A stretch of DNA of 64,000 nucleotides from CAWCWK01 sp963842125 (GCA_963842125.1 CAWJFE010000005.1:1550001-1614000), one strand, 5' to 3'; shown: positions 9,090 through 18,441, counted from the first letter of the stretch. A program made the numbers and translations. The notes: a model not told the origin generated them from the letters alone.

Positions 9090-9932
9090 ATGGCGGAGCA
9101 GGCGGAGTGGGAGAAGCGGGCAGCGGCCAAGGCGCTGCTTGATTGGTATCTCGACGCGGGCGTCGACGAGGCCGTCAGCGAGCGCCCCGGCGGGCTCGTG
9201 GGACAGCCCTCGCGCGTGCACCGGATCACGGGCCGCGCGCCCTCCCCGCAGGGCTCGAGGCAGACACCGTCTCTTTTCGAGGGGCCACCGCCCGCAGAGC
9301 GGATGACGCAGGCCGCGACCGCCAAACGCGACGAAGCCGCGAGCGATGCCCATGCGCTAGCCCAGTCCTGCGACACGCTCGACGAGCTGCGCGCCGCCAT
9401 CGAGCGCTTCGAGGGCAACGATCTCAAGCGGACGGCACGGAACCTCGTCTTCGACGGTGGCAGTCCCGACGGCCGTATCATGATGATCGGACAAGGGCCG
9501 GGCGCCGAGGAGGACCAGAAGGGCATCGTCTTCTGCGGGCGCTCCGGGCACCTGCTCGACAAGATGCTTGGCGCTATCGGGCTGGATCGCGACGATGCCT
9601 ATCTCGCCAACGTCGTGCCCTACCGTCCGCCCGGCAACCGGCCCCCAACATCGCAACAGGCGGCAACGTTCAAGCCGTTTCTCGACCGGCAGATCGTGCT
9701 GGCGGAGCCCGACATCCTCGTTCTTCTCGGCGCCCCGGCGGCCAAGGAGGTCGGCGGGGTGACGGAAGGCATCACCAAGGCGCGCGGGCGGTGGATCACC
9801 GTCAATCGCGAGGGTCGCGATATACCCACGTTAATTACGCTTCATCCTGCCTACCTGTTGCGCACCCCGATAGCAAAACGGCAATCTTGGCGCGATATGC
9901 TGGCGCTCAAGGCCAAGTTGAGGGCCCTTTAA
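9090..9932 (+). CDS. Uracil-DNA glycosylase superfamily, family 4-like, lacking Fe-S cysteines
   Basis: A 280-aa protein with the UDG fold. The motif region MMIGQGPGAEEDQKGIVFC is near residue 130, VVPYRPPGNRPPT near 175 and LHPAYLLRTP near 250. Family 4 enzymes remove uracil from DNA and normally carry a 4Fe-4S cluster held by four cysteines. Here I find none of the four at the expected places (FEGNDLK replaces the usual FEGCPLK, VVPYRPP replaces VVKCRPP). The motif-1 Glu of GEAPG or GEGPG is Gln. An N-terminal extension of about 90 residues precedes the domain. Function as a glycosylase is plausible but not secure. Confidence 0.75.
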   Translation: MAEQAEWEKRAAAKALLDWYLDAGVDEAVSERPGGLVGQPSRVHRITGRAPSPQGSRQTPSLFEGPPPAERMTQAATAKRDEAASDAHALAQSCDTLDELRAAIERFEGNDLKRTARNLVFDGGSPDGRIMMIGQGPGAEEDQKGIVFCGRSGHLLDKMLGAIGLDRDDAYLANVVPYRPPGNRPPTSQQAATFKPFLDRQIVLAEPDILVLLGAPAAKEVGGVTEGITKARGRWITVNREGRDIPTLITLHPAYLLRTPIAKRQSWRDMLALKAKLRAL

Positions 9933-10016
9933 TTGGCTTTGACTTGCAGTTTAACGATCGGTCAAACAGCGGCTTAACATCTCATTAGCACCCTCCTCGT
10001 CTGAACGGAGGTTGCC

Positions 10017-11624
10017 ATGACCGAGTCGTTTCTCCGAAGGACTGTCTTAACCGGCGTTAGCCGCTTCGCCCATCAATGCGGACTGCTTCATGACGACGAG
10101 GGCGGCGTGGTCGCAATCGTGTTCGGACTGACCGTCATACCGATGATCGCCTTGCTCGGAGGCGCCAACGACTATGGACGAGCCCTCTTCGTCAAATCCG
10201 GCCTCCAAGGGTCGCTCGATGCGGGCCTCCTGTCGGCCGTGAACGCTGGCGGCAAGGATGTCGAGGCGATCACGATAGCGGTTAGCGAATACGTGAAGGA
10301 CCAGGCGGCGCAGTTCACCGACTACCCCGTAAGGGTCACCGACGTGCAGGTGGTCGGCGAGTCGGTCTCGGCGACCGCGAAGGTCGACGTACCGACGGCC
10401 TTCCTGCCGCTCATCGGGCTCGATGCGCTCAACGTGACCGTCGAGTCGGAGGTCACCTGGAGCGTGACCGGCGTCGAGATCGCGCTCGTCCTCGACAATA
10501 CCGGATCGATGGCGAGCGGCAACAAGATCGGCGCCATGCGCGACGCGGCCAAGCTGCTCGTCGAGACCGTCTACGACAACCGCCCGGAGTTCGTCGATCT
10601 GCGCACCGCGCTCGTGCCCTTCGTCACCGCGGTGAACGTGAAGAGCAGCGGCTTCGACATGTCGTGGATGGATACGCGCGGTCTGTCCCGCCTCCATGGC
10701 CGCAATTTCGAGAGCGATGGCGGGGGCGAGGTCAACCATTTCGACCTCTTCGACGATCTCGGCGCGACCTGGAGCGGTTGCGTGGAAGCGCGCCCCGAGC
10801 CCTACGACATCAGCGACGCACCGCCCGACCCCAGCAAGCCCGACACTCTCTGGGTGCCCTACCTCTGGCCGGACGAACCGGACTTGAAGGCGCCGAACGG
10901 ATCGAAGATCTCCTATCCGGACAGGAGCGATTACGGAAACGACTACCTGAAAGACCGGTTCGGCACGAGCCGCGATGCAGAGCTGAGGCTGAAGGATACG
11001 GCCAAATACGCCGAAAACTACGATAGCAAGAACGCTGCGAAGTATCAGTATAGCGGGCCGAACCAGAGCTGCCCCGACCCGATCACCCCCCTTACATCCA
11101 AGGAAGACCTCGTGCAGGAGCGCATCTCCGACATGGAGGCGCGGCCGATGTCCGGCACCAATATCGCGCAGGGCCTGGCTTGGGGCTGGCGGGTCCTATC
11201 TCCCGGGGCGCCCTTCACCGAGGGCAAGGCGTTCGGATCCAACGACGCCCGCAAGATCATGATCCTGTTGACCGACGGTGAGAACCAGGTGTGGGGCAAC
11301 TGGAACCACCACATGAAGTCGCACTACACGTCCTATGGCTACCTCAACGGCCCCGACCGCGACGAACGCCTCGTCCATACCAATCGACATAAAGCCGCAG
11401 GAGTCGTCGACACGAAGGTCGCGGCCATGTGCGAGAGCATCAAGGCGCTCGACGTGCGTCTCTACACGATCACCTTCCGGCTGAACTCGAGCAGCCTGCG
11501 CAGCCTTTTCCGCGACTGTGCGTCCGAACCCAACATGTATTTCGATTCGCCGTCCAACGATCAGTTGAAGCGAGATTTCAAGAAGATCGCCGAGGACATC
11601 TACGAGCTACACCTCAGTCGATAG
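10017..11624 (+). CDS. TadE/TadG-like pilus-assembly protein with von Willebrand A domain
   Basis: A 535-aa membrane-anchored protein. The N-terminus has the TadE/G-like segment GGVVAIVFGLTVIPMIALLG, a single transmembrane helix around residues 30-50. A vWA domain follows, with a MIDAS-type motif LVLDNTGSMASG near residue 160 and ILLTDGENQVWGNW near residue 420. Such proteins belong to Flp/Tad pilus or surface-adhesion systems and sit in the periplasm. A good ribosome site (ACGGAGG) lies 7 nt before the ATG. No other tad gene is present in the window, so its partners are elsewhere or it acts alone. Confidence 0.85.
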   Translation: MTESFLRRTVLTGVSRFAHQCGLLHDDEGGVVAIVFGLTVIPMIALLGGANDYGRALFVKSGLQGSLDAGLLSAVNAGGKDVEAITIAVSEYVKDQAAQFTDYPVRVTDVQVVGESVSATAKVDVPTAFLPLIGLDALNVTVESEVTWSVTGVEIALVLDNTGSMASGNKIGAMRDAAKLLVETVYDNRPEFVDLRTALVPFVTAVNVKSSGFDMSWMDTRGLSRLHGRNFESDGGGEVNHFDLFDDLGATWSGCVEARPEPYDISDAPPDPSKPDTLWVPYLWPDEPDLKAPNGSKISYPDRSDYGNDYLKDRFGTSRDAELRLKDTAKYAENYDSKNAAKYQYSGPNQSCPDPITPLTSKEDLVQERISDMEARPMSGTNIAQGLAWGWRVLSPGAPFTEGKAFGSNDARKIMILLTDGENQVWGNWNHHMKSHYTSYGYLNGPDRDERLVHTNRHKAAGVVDTKVAAMCESIKALDVRLYTITFRLNSSSLRSLFRDCASEPNMYFDSPSNDQLKRDFKKIAEDIYELHLSR

Positions 11625-11721
11625 CAGCACCGGTCTCGCTCCCACGCGATCGCCCGAATACAGGCTTTCCTTCGTATCTCGTGCGCGCTAGCGTCGCCGC
11701 AGCAGGTCTTTGCGAGGTGCC

Positions 11722-12858
11722 GTGGCGACGACGGAAGACTTTACGATCGGCATCGAGGAAGAATACCTCCTCGTCGATCCCGAGACACGCGACGTCGTCT
11801 CCGAGCCGCCGCCGGAATTGCTGGAGGGGTGCGAGAGCGTCCTTGGCAAGCGGGTCTCGCCGGAGATGATGCGGTGTCAGATCGAAATCGGCACCAGCGT
11901 CTGCGGCACCCATGACGAAGCCCGGGCCCAGCTGCGGGAATTGCGCGCGGGCGTTCGCGACGTTGCCGCAGCGCACGGTCTCGCATTCATCGCGGCCTCC
12001 ACCCACCCCTTCGCGGAATGGAGCGAGCAGCGGCCGACGCCGCGGGAGCGATACGAAACGCTGCTGCGGGATATGCAAGCGGCCATCCACCGCATGCTGA
12101 TCTGCGGCATGCACGTCCATGTCGGAATCGAGGACGATGCCCTGCGGCACGACGTATTCAGCCAGGTCGGGTATTTCATGCCGCATCTGTTGGCGCTGAG
12201 CACCTCGTCGCCCTTCTGGCAGGGCCATCGCTCGGGGCTCAACAGCTACCGGCTCTCGGTCTTCGACGGCATGCCGCGCACCGGCCTCCCCGAGAGTTTC
12301 GCGAGCCCACAGGAATACGACCGGACGGTCGGCGTGCTCGTACAGGCCGGGCTGATCGAGGACGCAAGCAAGATCTGGTGGGATCTGCGGCCCTCGACGC
12401 GCTACCCGACCCTGGAGATGCGCGTGACGGACGTCTGCACGCGGATCGACGACGCGATCGCCGTCGCCTGTCTCTACCGCTGCCTATGCCGCATGCTGAT
12501 GCGGCTGCGCCAATGCAATCAGCGCTGGCGGGCCTATTCGCGCTTCTTGGTCTCGGAAAATCGTTGGCTCGCCCAGCGCTATGGCGTCTCGCGCGGGCTG
12601 ATCGATTTCGGGCGCGGCGAGATCGTCCCCATGCCGACGCTTGTCGATGAGATGATCGCGTTGACAGAAGAGGATGCCGCCCATTTCAACTGCAAGGCCG
12701 AGATGGACCACCTGCGGACAATCGCCGCGGAAGGCACGAGCGCGGACCGGCAGATCGCCGTCTGCGACGAGGCGATGAAGGCGGGGAGCAGTCGGCAAGA
12801 CGGCTTGAAGGCTGTCGTCGACTACCTTATCGCCGAGACGATAGAGGGCATCGACTGA
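11722..12858 (+). CDS. Carboxylate-amine ligase, YbdK / glutamate-cysteine ligase family 2
   Basis: A 378-aa ATP-grasp-like glutamate-cysteine ligase 2 family protein. The signature TIGIEEEYLLVDPETRD opens the domain near residue 6, with MRCQIEIGTSVCGTHDEAR near 50, GMHVHVGIEDD near 130 and the active-site-type WWDLRPSTRYPTLEMRV near 220. E. coli YbdK has weak gamma-glutamylcysteine synthetase activity; the physiological substrate is uncertain. I start at GTG 11,722 (VATTEDFTIG), which has GCGAGGT just upstream, rather than the TTG at 11,710. It converges with glutathione reductase with a 9-bp gap, a suggestive thiol-metabolism pairing. Confidence 0.85.
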   Translation: MATTEDFTIGIEEEYLLVDPETRDVVSEPPPELLEGCESVLGKRVSPEMMRCQIEIGTSVCGTHDEARAQLRELRAGVRDVAAAHGLAFIAASTHPFAEWSEQRPTPRERYETLLRDMQAAIHRMLICGMHVHVGIEDDALRHDVFSQVGYFMPHLLALSTSSPFWQGHRSGLNSYRLSVFDGMPRTGLPESFASPQEYDRTVGVLVQAGLIEDASKIWWDLRPSTRYPTLEMRVTDVCTRIDDAIAVACLYRCLCRMLMRLRQCNQRWRAYSRFLVSENRWLAQRYGVSRGLIDFGRGEIVPMPTLVDEMIALTEEDAAHFNCKAEMDHLRTIAAEGTSADRQIAVCDEAMKAGSSRQDGLKAVVDYLIAETIEGID

Positions 12859-12867
12859 ACGCTCGCG

Positions 12868-14262
12868 CTATTCGGCTGCGACGCGTTCTTCACCCTTGCG
12901 ATAGCGCTCCGTCGGGTCGTTCATCGTCACGAGTTCTTCCGAGACGCTGGGATGGAGCGCCATCGTGCGGTCGAAATCGGCTTTCGTCACACCTGCGTTG
13001 ATAGCGACCGCGACGACCTGCACGAGTTCCGGCCCGTCCGCTCCGAAGAAATGGGCCGCGACGATCCGGTCATCGTCGGCGTTCACGAGCAACTTGAAGA
13101 AGCAGCGATCCTCACGGCCTGCGAAGGCCCCGCGCATGGGGCGAAACTCCGACGTGTAGATGTCGAGATTCGCGTAGATCTCGCGCGCAGCGGCCTCGGT
13201 CGGGCCGACGGTACCGACGGGCGGCTGCGAGAAGACGGCCGTTGGCAACACGTCGAAGATATAGGATTTCGCGCCGTCGGCGAAGAGATTCGAGGCGAAG
13301 ACCTCGCCTTCACGGATCGCGTAGGGCGTCAGCTCCACGCCGCCGGTCACGTCGCCGAGCGCATAGATATTCTCGACGTTCGTGCGGTAGTCGTCACCGA
13401 CGAGGACTTGGCCCTTGCGGCCGACCTCCACGCCCGCCGCATCGAGCGCAAGCGCCTTCGTGTTCGGCAGCCGGCCGACCGCCAGCAGCACCGCGTCGGC
13501 GCGCAACTCCTCGCCGGTCGATGTCGTCGCGACGATCTCGTCTCCGTCCTTCTCAAGCTTATGGAAGACCGTGGCCGGGCGGGTCTCGATGCCGTGGCGG
13601 ACATAGGCGCGGTGGATGCGGCCGCGCAGATCGTCGTCGAAGCCGTTGAGGATGTCCTGGCTCCGGTAGACCATCGTCACCTTGCTGCCGAGCCCGTTGA
13701 AGATGCCGGCGAACTCGGTGCCGATATAGCCCGCCCCCGCAACGATCAGGCGCCGAGGCACCTCGTCGAGATCGAAGACATCGTCGGAGACGAGCCCGTT
13801 GCCGTGGCCTTCGAGTGCCTCGTGCATGTTCGGCCGGCCACCGGTCGCGATCAGGATCTTGTCGCCAGTCAGGCGCCGTCCGTCGGAGAGGCGGATGGTG
13901 TGGGGATCCTCGAACTTCGCCGTCGCCGAGAAGAGGTCGGCGCCGGACTTGCGCAAATTCAGCTTGTAGATGTCCTCGAGCCGATCCAACTCGCCGCGGA
14001 TACTGCCCATCAGCGCGCCGAAATCATGCGCGGGGGCTTCCGCGAAGTTCCAGCCGAAACCCTTCGCCTCTTCGAAGCTCTCACGGAATTCGCTTGCGTA
14101 GACCATCAGCTTCTTGGGCACGCAGCCGCGCATCACGCAGGTGCCGCCGACCCGGTCGCCCTCGCAGACCGCGACCCGCGCGCCGTAGGACGCCGCCTTG
14201 CGCGCGGCACGCACGCCGCCGGAGCCACCACCCAGAACGATGAGGTCGTAGTCGTAAGGCAT
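12868..14262 (-). CDS. gor: Glutathione-disulfide reductase
   Basis: A 464-aa class I pyridine-nucleotide disulfide oxidoreductase that regenerates GSH with NADPH. The FAD motif is LIVLGGGSGGVRAARKA at residues 7-23 and the redox-active pair is GGTCVMRGCVPKKLM near residues 39-53. The NAD(P)-binding GAGYIGTEFAGIF is near residue 175, the second FAD motif YALGDVTGGVELTP near 300, and the C-terminal active-site His is in MALHPSVSEELVTM. It is full length and intact. It is co-oriented with the DUF2059, rpiA and msrA genes downstream of 14.3 kb and convergent with the YbdK-like ligase. Confidence 0.95.
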   Translation of the reverse strand: MPYDYDLIVLGGGSGGVRAARKAASYGARVAVCEGDRVGGTCVMRGCVPKKLMVYASEFRESFEEAKGFGWNFAEAPAHDFGALMGSIRGELDRLEDIYKLNLRKSGADLFSATAKFEDPHTIRLSDGRRLTGDKILIATGGRPNMHEALEGHGNGLVSDDVFDLDEVPRRLIVAGAGYIGTEFAGIFNGLGSKVTMVYRSQDILNGFDDDLRGRIHRAYVRHGIETRPATVFHKLEKDGDEIVATTSTGEELRADAVLLAVGRLPNTKALALDAAGVEVGRKGQVLVGDDYRTNVENIYALGDVTGGVELTPYAIREGEVFASNLFADGAKSYIFDVLPTAVFSQPPVGTVGPTEAAAREIYANLDIYTSEFRPMRGAFAGREDRCFFKLLVNADDDRIVAAHFFGADGPELVQVVAVAINAGVTKADFDRTMALHPSVSEELVTMNDPTERYRKGEERVAAE

Positions 14263-14320
14263 GCGCGTCGCTTTCGTGAAGGAGAGTTCGGGCCGGCGTG
14301 GCCGACGGGATGAGGCGAAG

Positions 14321-14851
14321 CTACTGCGCCGGGGCTTGCGCCGGAATTTCGATGCCGGCGGCGGTAAGATCTTCGAGGATCGCCGCCTGGATCGACTGCG
14401 TATTGGCCTGCATCCAGCTCGCCATCAGGCGGGAGGAGGCGCCCTGGTAGCCGGGCAGCTTGTTGATGATGCTCTGGCCGAGATCGGTTCCGTAGAACTC
14501 GTTCATCGCCGCGATCTCCTCGGGCGTGAACGCCTCGGCTGTGACGGGCGCGAGGAGCGGAATGATCTCGGGCAGGCGCTCGGCCATGTTGTTGCGCACG
14601 GCCGTGGAGATGGCGGCGCGAGTCTCGTCGTTGACCTCGCCGGTCTGCGCGACGGCGTTCGTGAGCGCCGTCGTGGTGCCGGACGAAAGCTGGTTCATCA
14701 TCTGACGCAGGTTCAGCGTCTCGACGAGGTCGCTCGCGGCGTTCAGGCGCTCGAGCTGCTGCTCGGGCGTCAACTGCGCGTCCTGCGCCACGCCGGGCAG
14801 CGGTGCGGCGAGAAGGGCGATGGCAGCGGCGGCTGCGAAGAGTCTGACCAT
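14321..14851 (-). CDS. DUF2059 domain secreted protein
   Basis: A 176-aa protein with a signal peptide (MVRLFAAAAAIALLAAPLPG, cut after GVA at about residue 22) and a mostly helical mature part. The segment EAFTPEEIAAMNEFYGTDLG followed by QSIINKLPGYQ near residues 105-135 is the hallmark of DUF2059, a periplasmic domain of unknown role found throughout Alphaproteobacteria. Its charged helices suggest a small soluble bundle. Spacing to gor is 58 bp, so co-transcription with gor is possible. Confidence 0.8.
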   Translation of the reverse strand: MVRLFAAAAAIALLAAPLPGVAQDAQLTPEQQLERLNAASDLVETLNLRQMMNQLSSGTTTALTNAVAQTGEVNDETRAAISTAVRNNMAERLPEIIPLLAPVTAEAFTPEEIAAMNEFYGTDLGQSIINKLPGYQGASSRLMASWMQANTQSIQAAILEDLTAAGIEIPAQAPAQ

Positions 14852-14973
14852 GGAAGATGGCTCCTAATGGGGGTTAGGGTTCTCGAAACGTAGTGAGGCG
14901 GCCCGCATTCGGCCCGCGCGACGCGCGACCTAGGCCGCACATGTGGCGGGGCGAAGGCTGACGGCCCGTTTCG

Positions 14974-15678
14974 CTAGCCCACCGGGCGCGGCGTAACGTG
15001 GGTGATCGTACCATTTCCGGCCACGATGGCGAGTTCCGCCAACCCGATGAAGAGACCGTGCTCGACCACGCCGGGGACGGCTGCGAGGTAGGCGGCCAGC
15101 CGTTCCGGCTCTGGAATACGGCCGATGTCGGCGTCGAGAAGGAGGTGCCCTTCGTCGGTGACGAACGGCGCGCCATCCGCCTCGCGAAGTCGTAGCGGCC
15201 CGATGCAGCCGCAAAAGGCCAGCGCCTTCTCGACAGCCATCCGCGTCGCCAGGGCGCCGAACCGGACGATCTCGATCGGGAGCGGATAAGCACCCAAGGT
15301 CTCGACCTGCTTCGAGGCATCCGCGATCACCACCATGCGTGCCGAGGCCGCCGCAACGATCTTTTCGCGTAAGAGCGCACCGCCCCCACCTTTGATGAGG
15401 CGAAGCTGCGAGTCGAACTCGTCGGCGCCGTCGATCGTGAGGTCGAGCGCGGGCGTCTCGTCAAGCGTCGTGAGCGGAACGCCGACCTCGCGCGCCAGCT
15501 TGGCGGTAGCCTCCGACGTCGGCACTCCGACGATGTCCAGCCCCTCCGCGACCCGCTCCCCGAGACGCCGCACGGCATGCGCGGCAGTGGAGCCGGTGCC
15601 GAGCCCGAGCTTCATGCCAGGCTCGACGAGGTCGACGGCGGCCTGCGCCGCCAACCGCTTCAGATCATCGGGTGTCAC
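14974..15678 (-). CDS. rpiA: Ribose-5-phosphate isomerase A
   Basis: A 234-aa enzyme of the non-oxidative pentose phosphate pathway interconverting ribose-5-P and ribulose-5-P. The family signatures are GLGTGSTAAHAVRRLGE near residue 27, TIDGADEFDSQLRLIKGGGG with ALLREK near 85-110, and the C-terminal VEHGLFIGLA. The catalytic Asp and Glu positions look intact (DGADEFD; lysine in KGGGGALLREK). I start at GTG 15,676-15,678 (VTPDDLKRLAAQ), 11 nt after the msrA stop; the long upstream frame is an msrA shadow. No strong ribosome site precedes it, so translation coupling to msrA is likely. Confidence 0.93.
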   Translation of the reverse strand: MTPDDLKRLAAQAAVDLVEPGMKLGLGTGSTAAHAVRRLGERVAEGLDIVGVPTSEATAKLAREVGVPLTTLDETPALDLTIDGADEFDSQLRLIKGGGGALLREKIVAAASARMVVIADASKQVETLGAYPLPIEIVRFGALATRMAVEKALAFCGCIGPLRLREADGAPFVTDEGHLLLDADIGRIPEPERLAAYLAAVPGVVEHGLFIGLAELAIVAGNGTITHVTPRPVG

Positions 15679-15689
15679 GTGCGGCGAAC

Positions 15690-16295
15690 TTACGACGACG
15701 CCCCGGACCAAACCTGATCGATCCGCTTGTCGCGGCCGCAGGACGCCCGATAGAACTTGTAACGCAGCGGCTCCTTGGAGGCGTAGTCCTGATGGTAGTC
15801 CTCGGCGAGATAGAACGTCGCGGCGTCGAGCACCGGCGTCACGACCTCCTGGCCTAACGCTGACGAGGCCCGCTCCGTCCCGGCTTGCGCTTCCGCAGCC
15901 TGCTCGGGCGTAGCGAAGACGGCCGTGCGATAGCTTTCGCCTCGGTCGCAGAACTGGCCGCCGGCGTCGGTCGGATCGACATGGCGATAGAAGTAGTCGA
16001 CGAGTTCCCCGTAGCTCACGACGGACGGATCGTAAGGCACCCGAACCGCCTCGTAGTGGCCCGTTCCGCCGGCGGTGACCTGCTTGTAGGTCGGATTGTC
16101 CGCGGTGCCGCCGGTGTAGCCGGAGACGACGTCGCCGACGCCATCCAGCTTCTCGAAGTCCTGCTCGATGCACCAGAAGCACCCCCCCGCGAAGACGGCC
16201 GTGGCGGTTTCCGCTTCACTTTGCGCGACGCAAGGCGCGACGCCGAAGGCGAGGGTGGCGGCGATGGCGGCGCCGGCGAATGTCTTTGACAGCAT
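15690..16295 (-). CDS. msrA: Peptide methionine sulfoxide reductase MsrA, exported
   Basis: A 201-aa reductase for methionine-S-sulfoxide. The catalytic motif is AGGCFWCIEQDFEKLDGV near residue 36, with the nucleophilic Cys of GCFWC. YTGGTADNPTYKQV, GHYEAVRV, YFYRHVDPTDAGGQFCDRG and the C-terminal DYHQDY are all present. The ATG at 16,293-16,295 follows an excellent AGGAGG and gives a signal peptide (MLSKTFAGAAIAATLAFGVA, cut before QSEAET), so the enzyme probably repairs periplasmic proteins. It is upstream of and co-oriented with rpiA. Confidence 0.93.
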   Translation of the reverse strand: MLSKTFAGAAIAATLAFGVAPCVAQSEAETATAVFAGGCFWCIEQDFEKLDGVGDVVSGYTGGTADNPTYKQVTAGGTGHYEAVRVPYDPSVVSYGELVDYFYRHVDPTDAGGQFCDRGESYRTAVFATPEQAAEAQAGTERASSALGQEVVTPVLDAATFYLAEDYHQDYASKEPLRYKFYRASCGRDKRIDQVWSGASS

Positions 16296-16389
16296 GATGT
16301 CCTCCTGAAGACCCGTGCACGAAGGTCGGCCTGCGAGGGGTTCGTGGCAAGGCCCCTCACACAAGTGTCAGCCGTGATGATCGGTACGT

Positions 16390-16857
16390 CTAGCGCATCA
16401 CGTAGAGCTGACGGGCGATGATCTCGAAGTTCGCGTGCTCGCCGCGGTCGAGTACGCCATCCTCGTTCGCATCCGCCTTGATGAACTGGTCGAAGAAACC
16501 TGCCTTCATCTCGGCATTGGAGACGAAGTCGTCGGCGTTGTCGTCGTACATGGCGAAGAGCTCGCTCTTGGCCGCGCGGAACTGATCGAGCCGCCCGAGC
16601 GCTTCCGCCACGGGCTCGAAGCCCGGGTCCCAGGCAAGCCATTCCTCCGCGCTCGCCATCATATCGGCGTTACTGTCGAAGGAGACGTAGGATAGTTCGC
16701 GAAAAGTTCCGACCTCTCTCGGGCTCAGGACGCCATTGCCGTTCTCGTCCTGTGTATCGAAGAGAAGCGTTAGCGCCTCCTGAGCGGTCATCGGAGCCTG
16801 CGCGACGGCTATCGTGGTGCCTGCGGCGAGCGCGGCGGCGAGGTATATCGTCTTCAT
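16390..16857 (-). CDS. Secreted EF-hand calcium-binding protein
   Basis: A 155-aa protein. From the ATG at 16,855-16,857 it has a signal peptide MKTIYLAAALAAGTTIAVAQ. The mature part has at least two canonical and two degenerate EF-hand loops: DENGNGVLSPRE near residue 38, DSNADMMASAEE near 60, DDNADDFVSNAE near 105 and DANEDGVLDRGE near 130. It is probably a periplasmic or extracellular calcium sensor or buffer with an unknown partner. It sits 20 bp downstream of gabD and 94 bp upstream of msrA on the same strand. Confidence 0.8.
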   Translation of the reverse strand: MKTIYLAAALAAGTTIAVAQAPMTAQEALTLLFDTQDENGNGVLSPREVGTFRELSYVSFDSNADMMASAEEWLAWDPGFEPVAEALGRLDQFRAAKSELFAMYDDNADDFVSNAEMKAGFFDQFIKADANEDGVLDRGEHANFEIIARQLYVMR

Positions 16858-16877
16858 CGTTCTCTCCAGCGAATCTC

Positions 16878-18344
16878 TCACAGGCCTGCCATGAGCAGGT
16901 ACTTGCTCTCGATATATTCGTCGATCCCGTGCGAGGAGCCTTCGCGGCCGAGCCCCGACTCCTTCACGCCTCCGAAGGGCGCGACTTCCGTGGCGAGGAT
17001 CCCGGTGTTGATGCCGACCATGCCGTATTCCAGCGCCTCGGCCACACGCCAGACACGACCGAGATCACGGGCGTAGAAGTACGCGGCGAGGCCGTACTGG
17101 GTCGCGTTGGCCATCTCGACGACGTCGGCCTCGTCCTCGAAGCGGAAGAGCGGCGCCAGAGGGCCGAACGTCTCCTCGGTCGCGACGGCCATCTCGCGGG
17201 TCACGTCGCGAAGCACGGTGGGCTCGAAGAAGGTGCCGCCGAGGTCGCTGCGCTTTCCGCCAGTCAGGAGCTTCGCGCCCTTGGCGGTCGCGTCGGCGAT
17301 GTGGCGCTCGACCTTCTCGACGGCCTTGGCGTTGATGAGCGGGCCCTGCTCCACGCCCTCGTCCATGCCGTTGCCGACCTTCAGCGCCTCGACCTTCCGC
17401 GTCAGCGCTTCGGCGAAGGCGTCGTAGATGCCAGACTGGACGTAGATACGGTTCGCGCAGACGCAGGTCTGGCCCATGTTGCGGTACTTCGAGATCATCG
17501 CCCCGTCGACGGCGGCCTCGATATCGGCGTCGTCGAAGACGATGAAGGGCGCGTTGCCGCCGAGTTCCAGCCCGACCTTCTTCACGGTCTCCGACGCCTG
17601 CCTCATCAATAGCTTGCCCACAGGCGTCGACCCGGTGAAGCTGATGGCGCGGACGGCCGGGTGACCCGTCAGGACGCCTCCGATTGTCTGCGCATCGCCC
17701 GTCACGATATTGACGACGCCTTTCGGAAACCCGGCGCGCTGTGCGAGTTCGCCAAGCGCCAAGGCCGTCAGCGGCGTGTCGGGCGCGGGCTTGACGACCG
17801 CCGTGCAGCCTGCGGCCAATGCCGGCGAAATCTTGCGCGTAATCATCGCGGCCGGGAAATTCCACGGCGTGATCGCGGCCATGACGCCGACAGGCTGCTT
17901 CGTGACGACGATGCGGGCGTCCGGCCTGTGGCTCGGAATGGTCTCGCCATAGATGCGCTTGGCCTCCTCGGCGTAGAACTCGACGAAGGACGCGGCATAG
18001 GCGACCTCGCCCATCGCCTCGGCCAGCGGCTTGCCCTGCTCGGCTACCATCATGTTCGCGAGATCGGACTGGTTCTCCATGATGAGGTCGAACCAGCGCC
18101 GCAGGATCGCACCGCGCGCCTTTGCCGTCTGCGCCGCCCACGGTTTGAACGCGGCGTCCGCCGCCTCGACGGCGCGGGTCGCTTCCTCGGCTCCGAGGTT
18201 CGGCACGCTCGCCAGTTCATCGCCGGTCGCCGGGTTGGTCACGACGCTCTCCGGCGTGCCGGTCCACGCCCCGTCGATCAGGCATTGCGATCGCAGCAGG
18301 GTGTGGTCTTTCAGGGAGAGTGGCGGAGTGACGGCGGTCGTCAT
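16878..18344 (-). CDS. gabD: NAD(P)-dependent succinate-semialdehyde dehydrogenase
   Basis: A 488-aa aldehyde dehydrogenase that oxidises succinate semialdehyde to succinate (GABA catabolism). It has TPWNFPAAMITRKISPALAA near residue 150, the Glu-base motif LELGGNAPFIVFDDAD near 260, the catalytic Cys in NMGQTCVCANRIYV near 293, and the C-terminal PFGGVKESGLGREGS. I start at ATG 18,342-18,344 (MTTAVTPPLSLKDH); the open frame extends 60 codons further but that part is antisense to nothing conserved and has no good start. Glutarate semialdehyde is an alternative substrate. It diverges from gph by about 100 bp. Confidence 0.93.
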   Translation of the reverse strand: MTTAVTPPLSLKDHTLLRSQCLIDGAWTGTPESVVTNPATGDELASVPNLGAEEATRAVEAADAAFKPWAAQTAKARGAILRRWFDLIMENQSDLANMMVAEQGKPLAEAMGEVAYAASFVEFYAEEAKRIYGETIPSHRPDARIVVTKQPVGVMAAITPWNFPAAMITRKISPALAAGCTAVVKPAPDTPLTALALGELAQRAGFPKGVVNIVTGDAQTIGGVLTGHPAVRAISFTGSTPVGKLLMRQASETVKKVGLELGGNAPFIVFDDADIEAAVDGAMISKYRNMGQTCVCANRIYVQSGIYDAFAEALTRKVEALKVGNGMDEGVEQGPLINAKAVEKVERHIADATAKGAKLLTGGKRSDLGGTFFEPTVLRDVTREMAVATEETFGPLAPLFRFEDEADVVEMANATQYGLAAYFYARDLGRVWRVAEALEYGMVGINTGILATEVAPFGGVKESGLGREGSSHGIDEYIESKYLLMAGL

Positions 18345-18441
18345 GGATAGCCTCGACTGGAAACGGGGCGGTGCCTTCGATAGGTACCGTGCACGCACTA
18401 TGCACCGCCGCGCGCGGCGTCTCAATGAAAGCTCCCGTGAT

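Noticed and set aside
12952..14313. 453-codon plus-strand frame opposite glutathione reductase
   Set aside because: Antisense shadow of gor with Arg/Ala/Val-rich composition; the minus-strand product has full catalytic motifs.
14974..16182. rpiA with a 168-residue N-terminal extension
   Set aside because: The extension is the out-of-frame shadow of msrA; RpiA signatures begin right after the GTG at 15,678.
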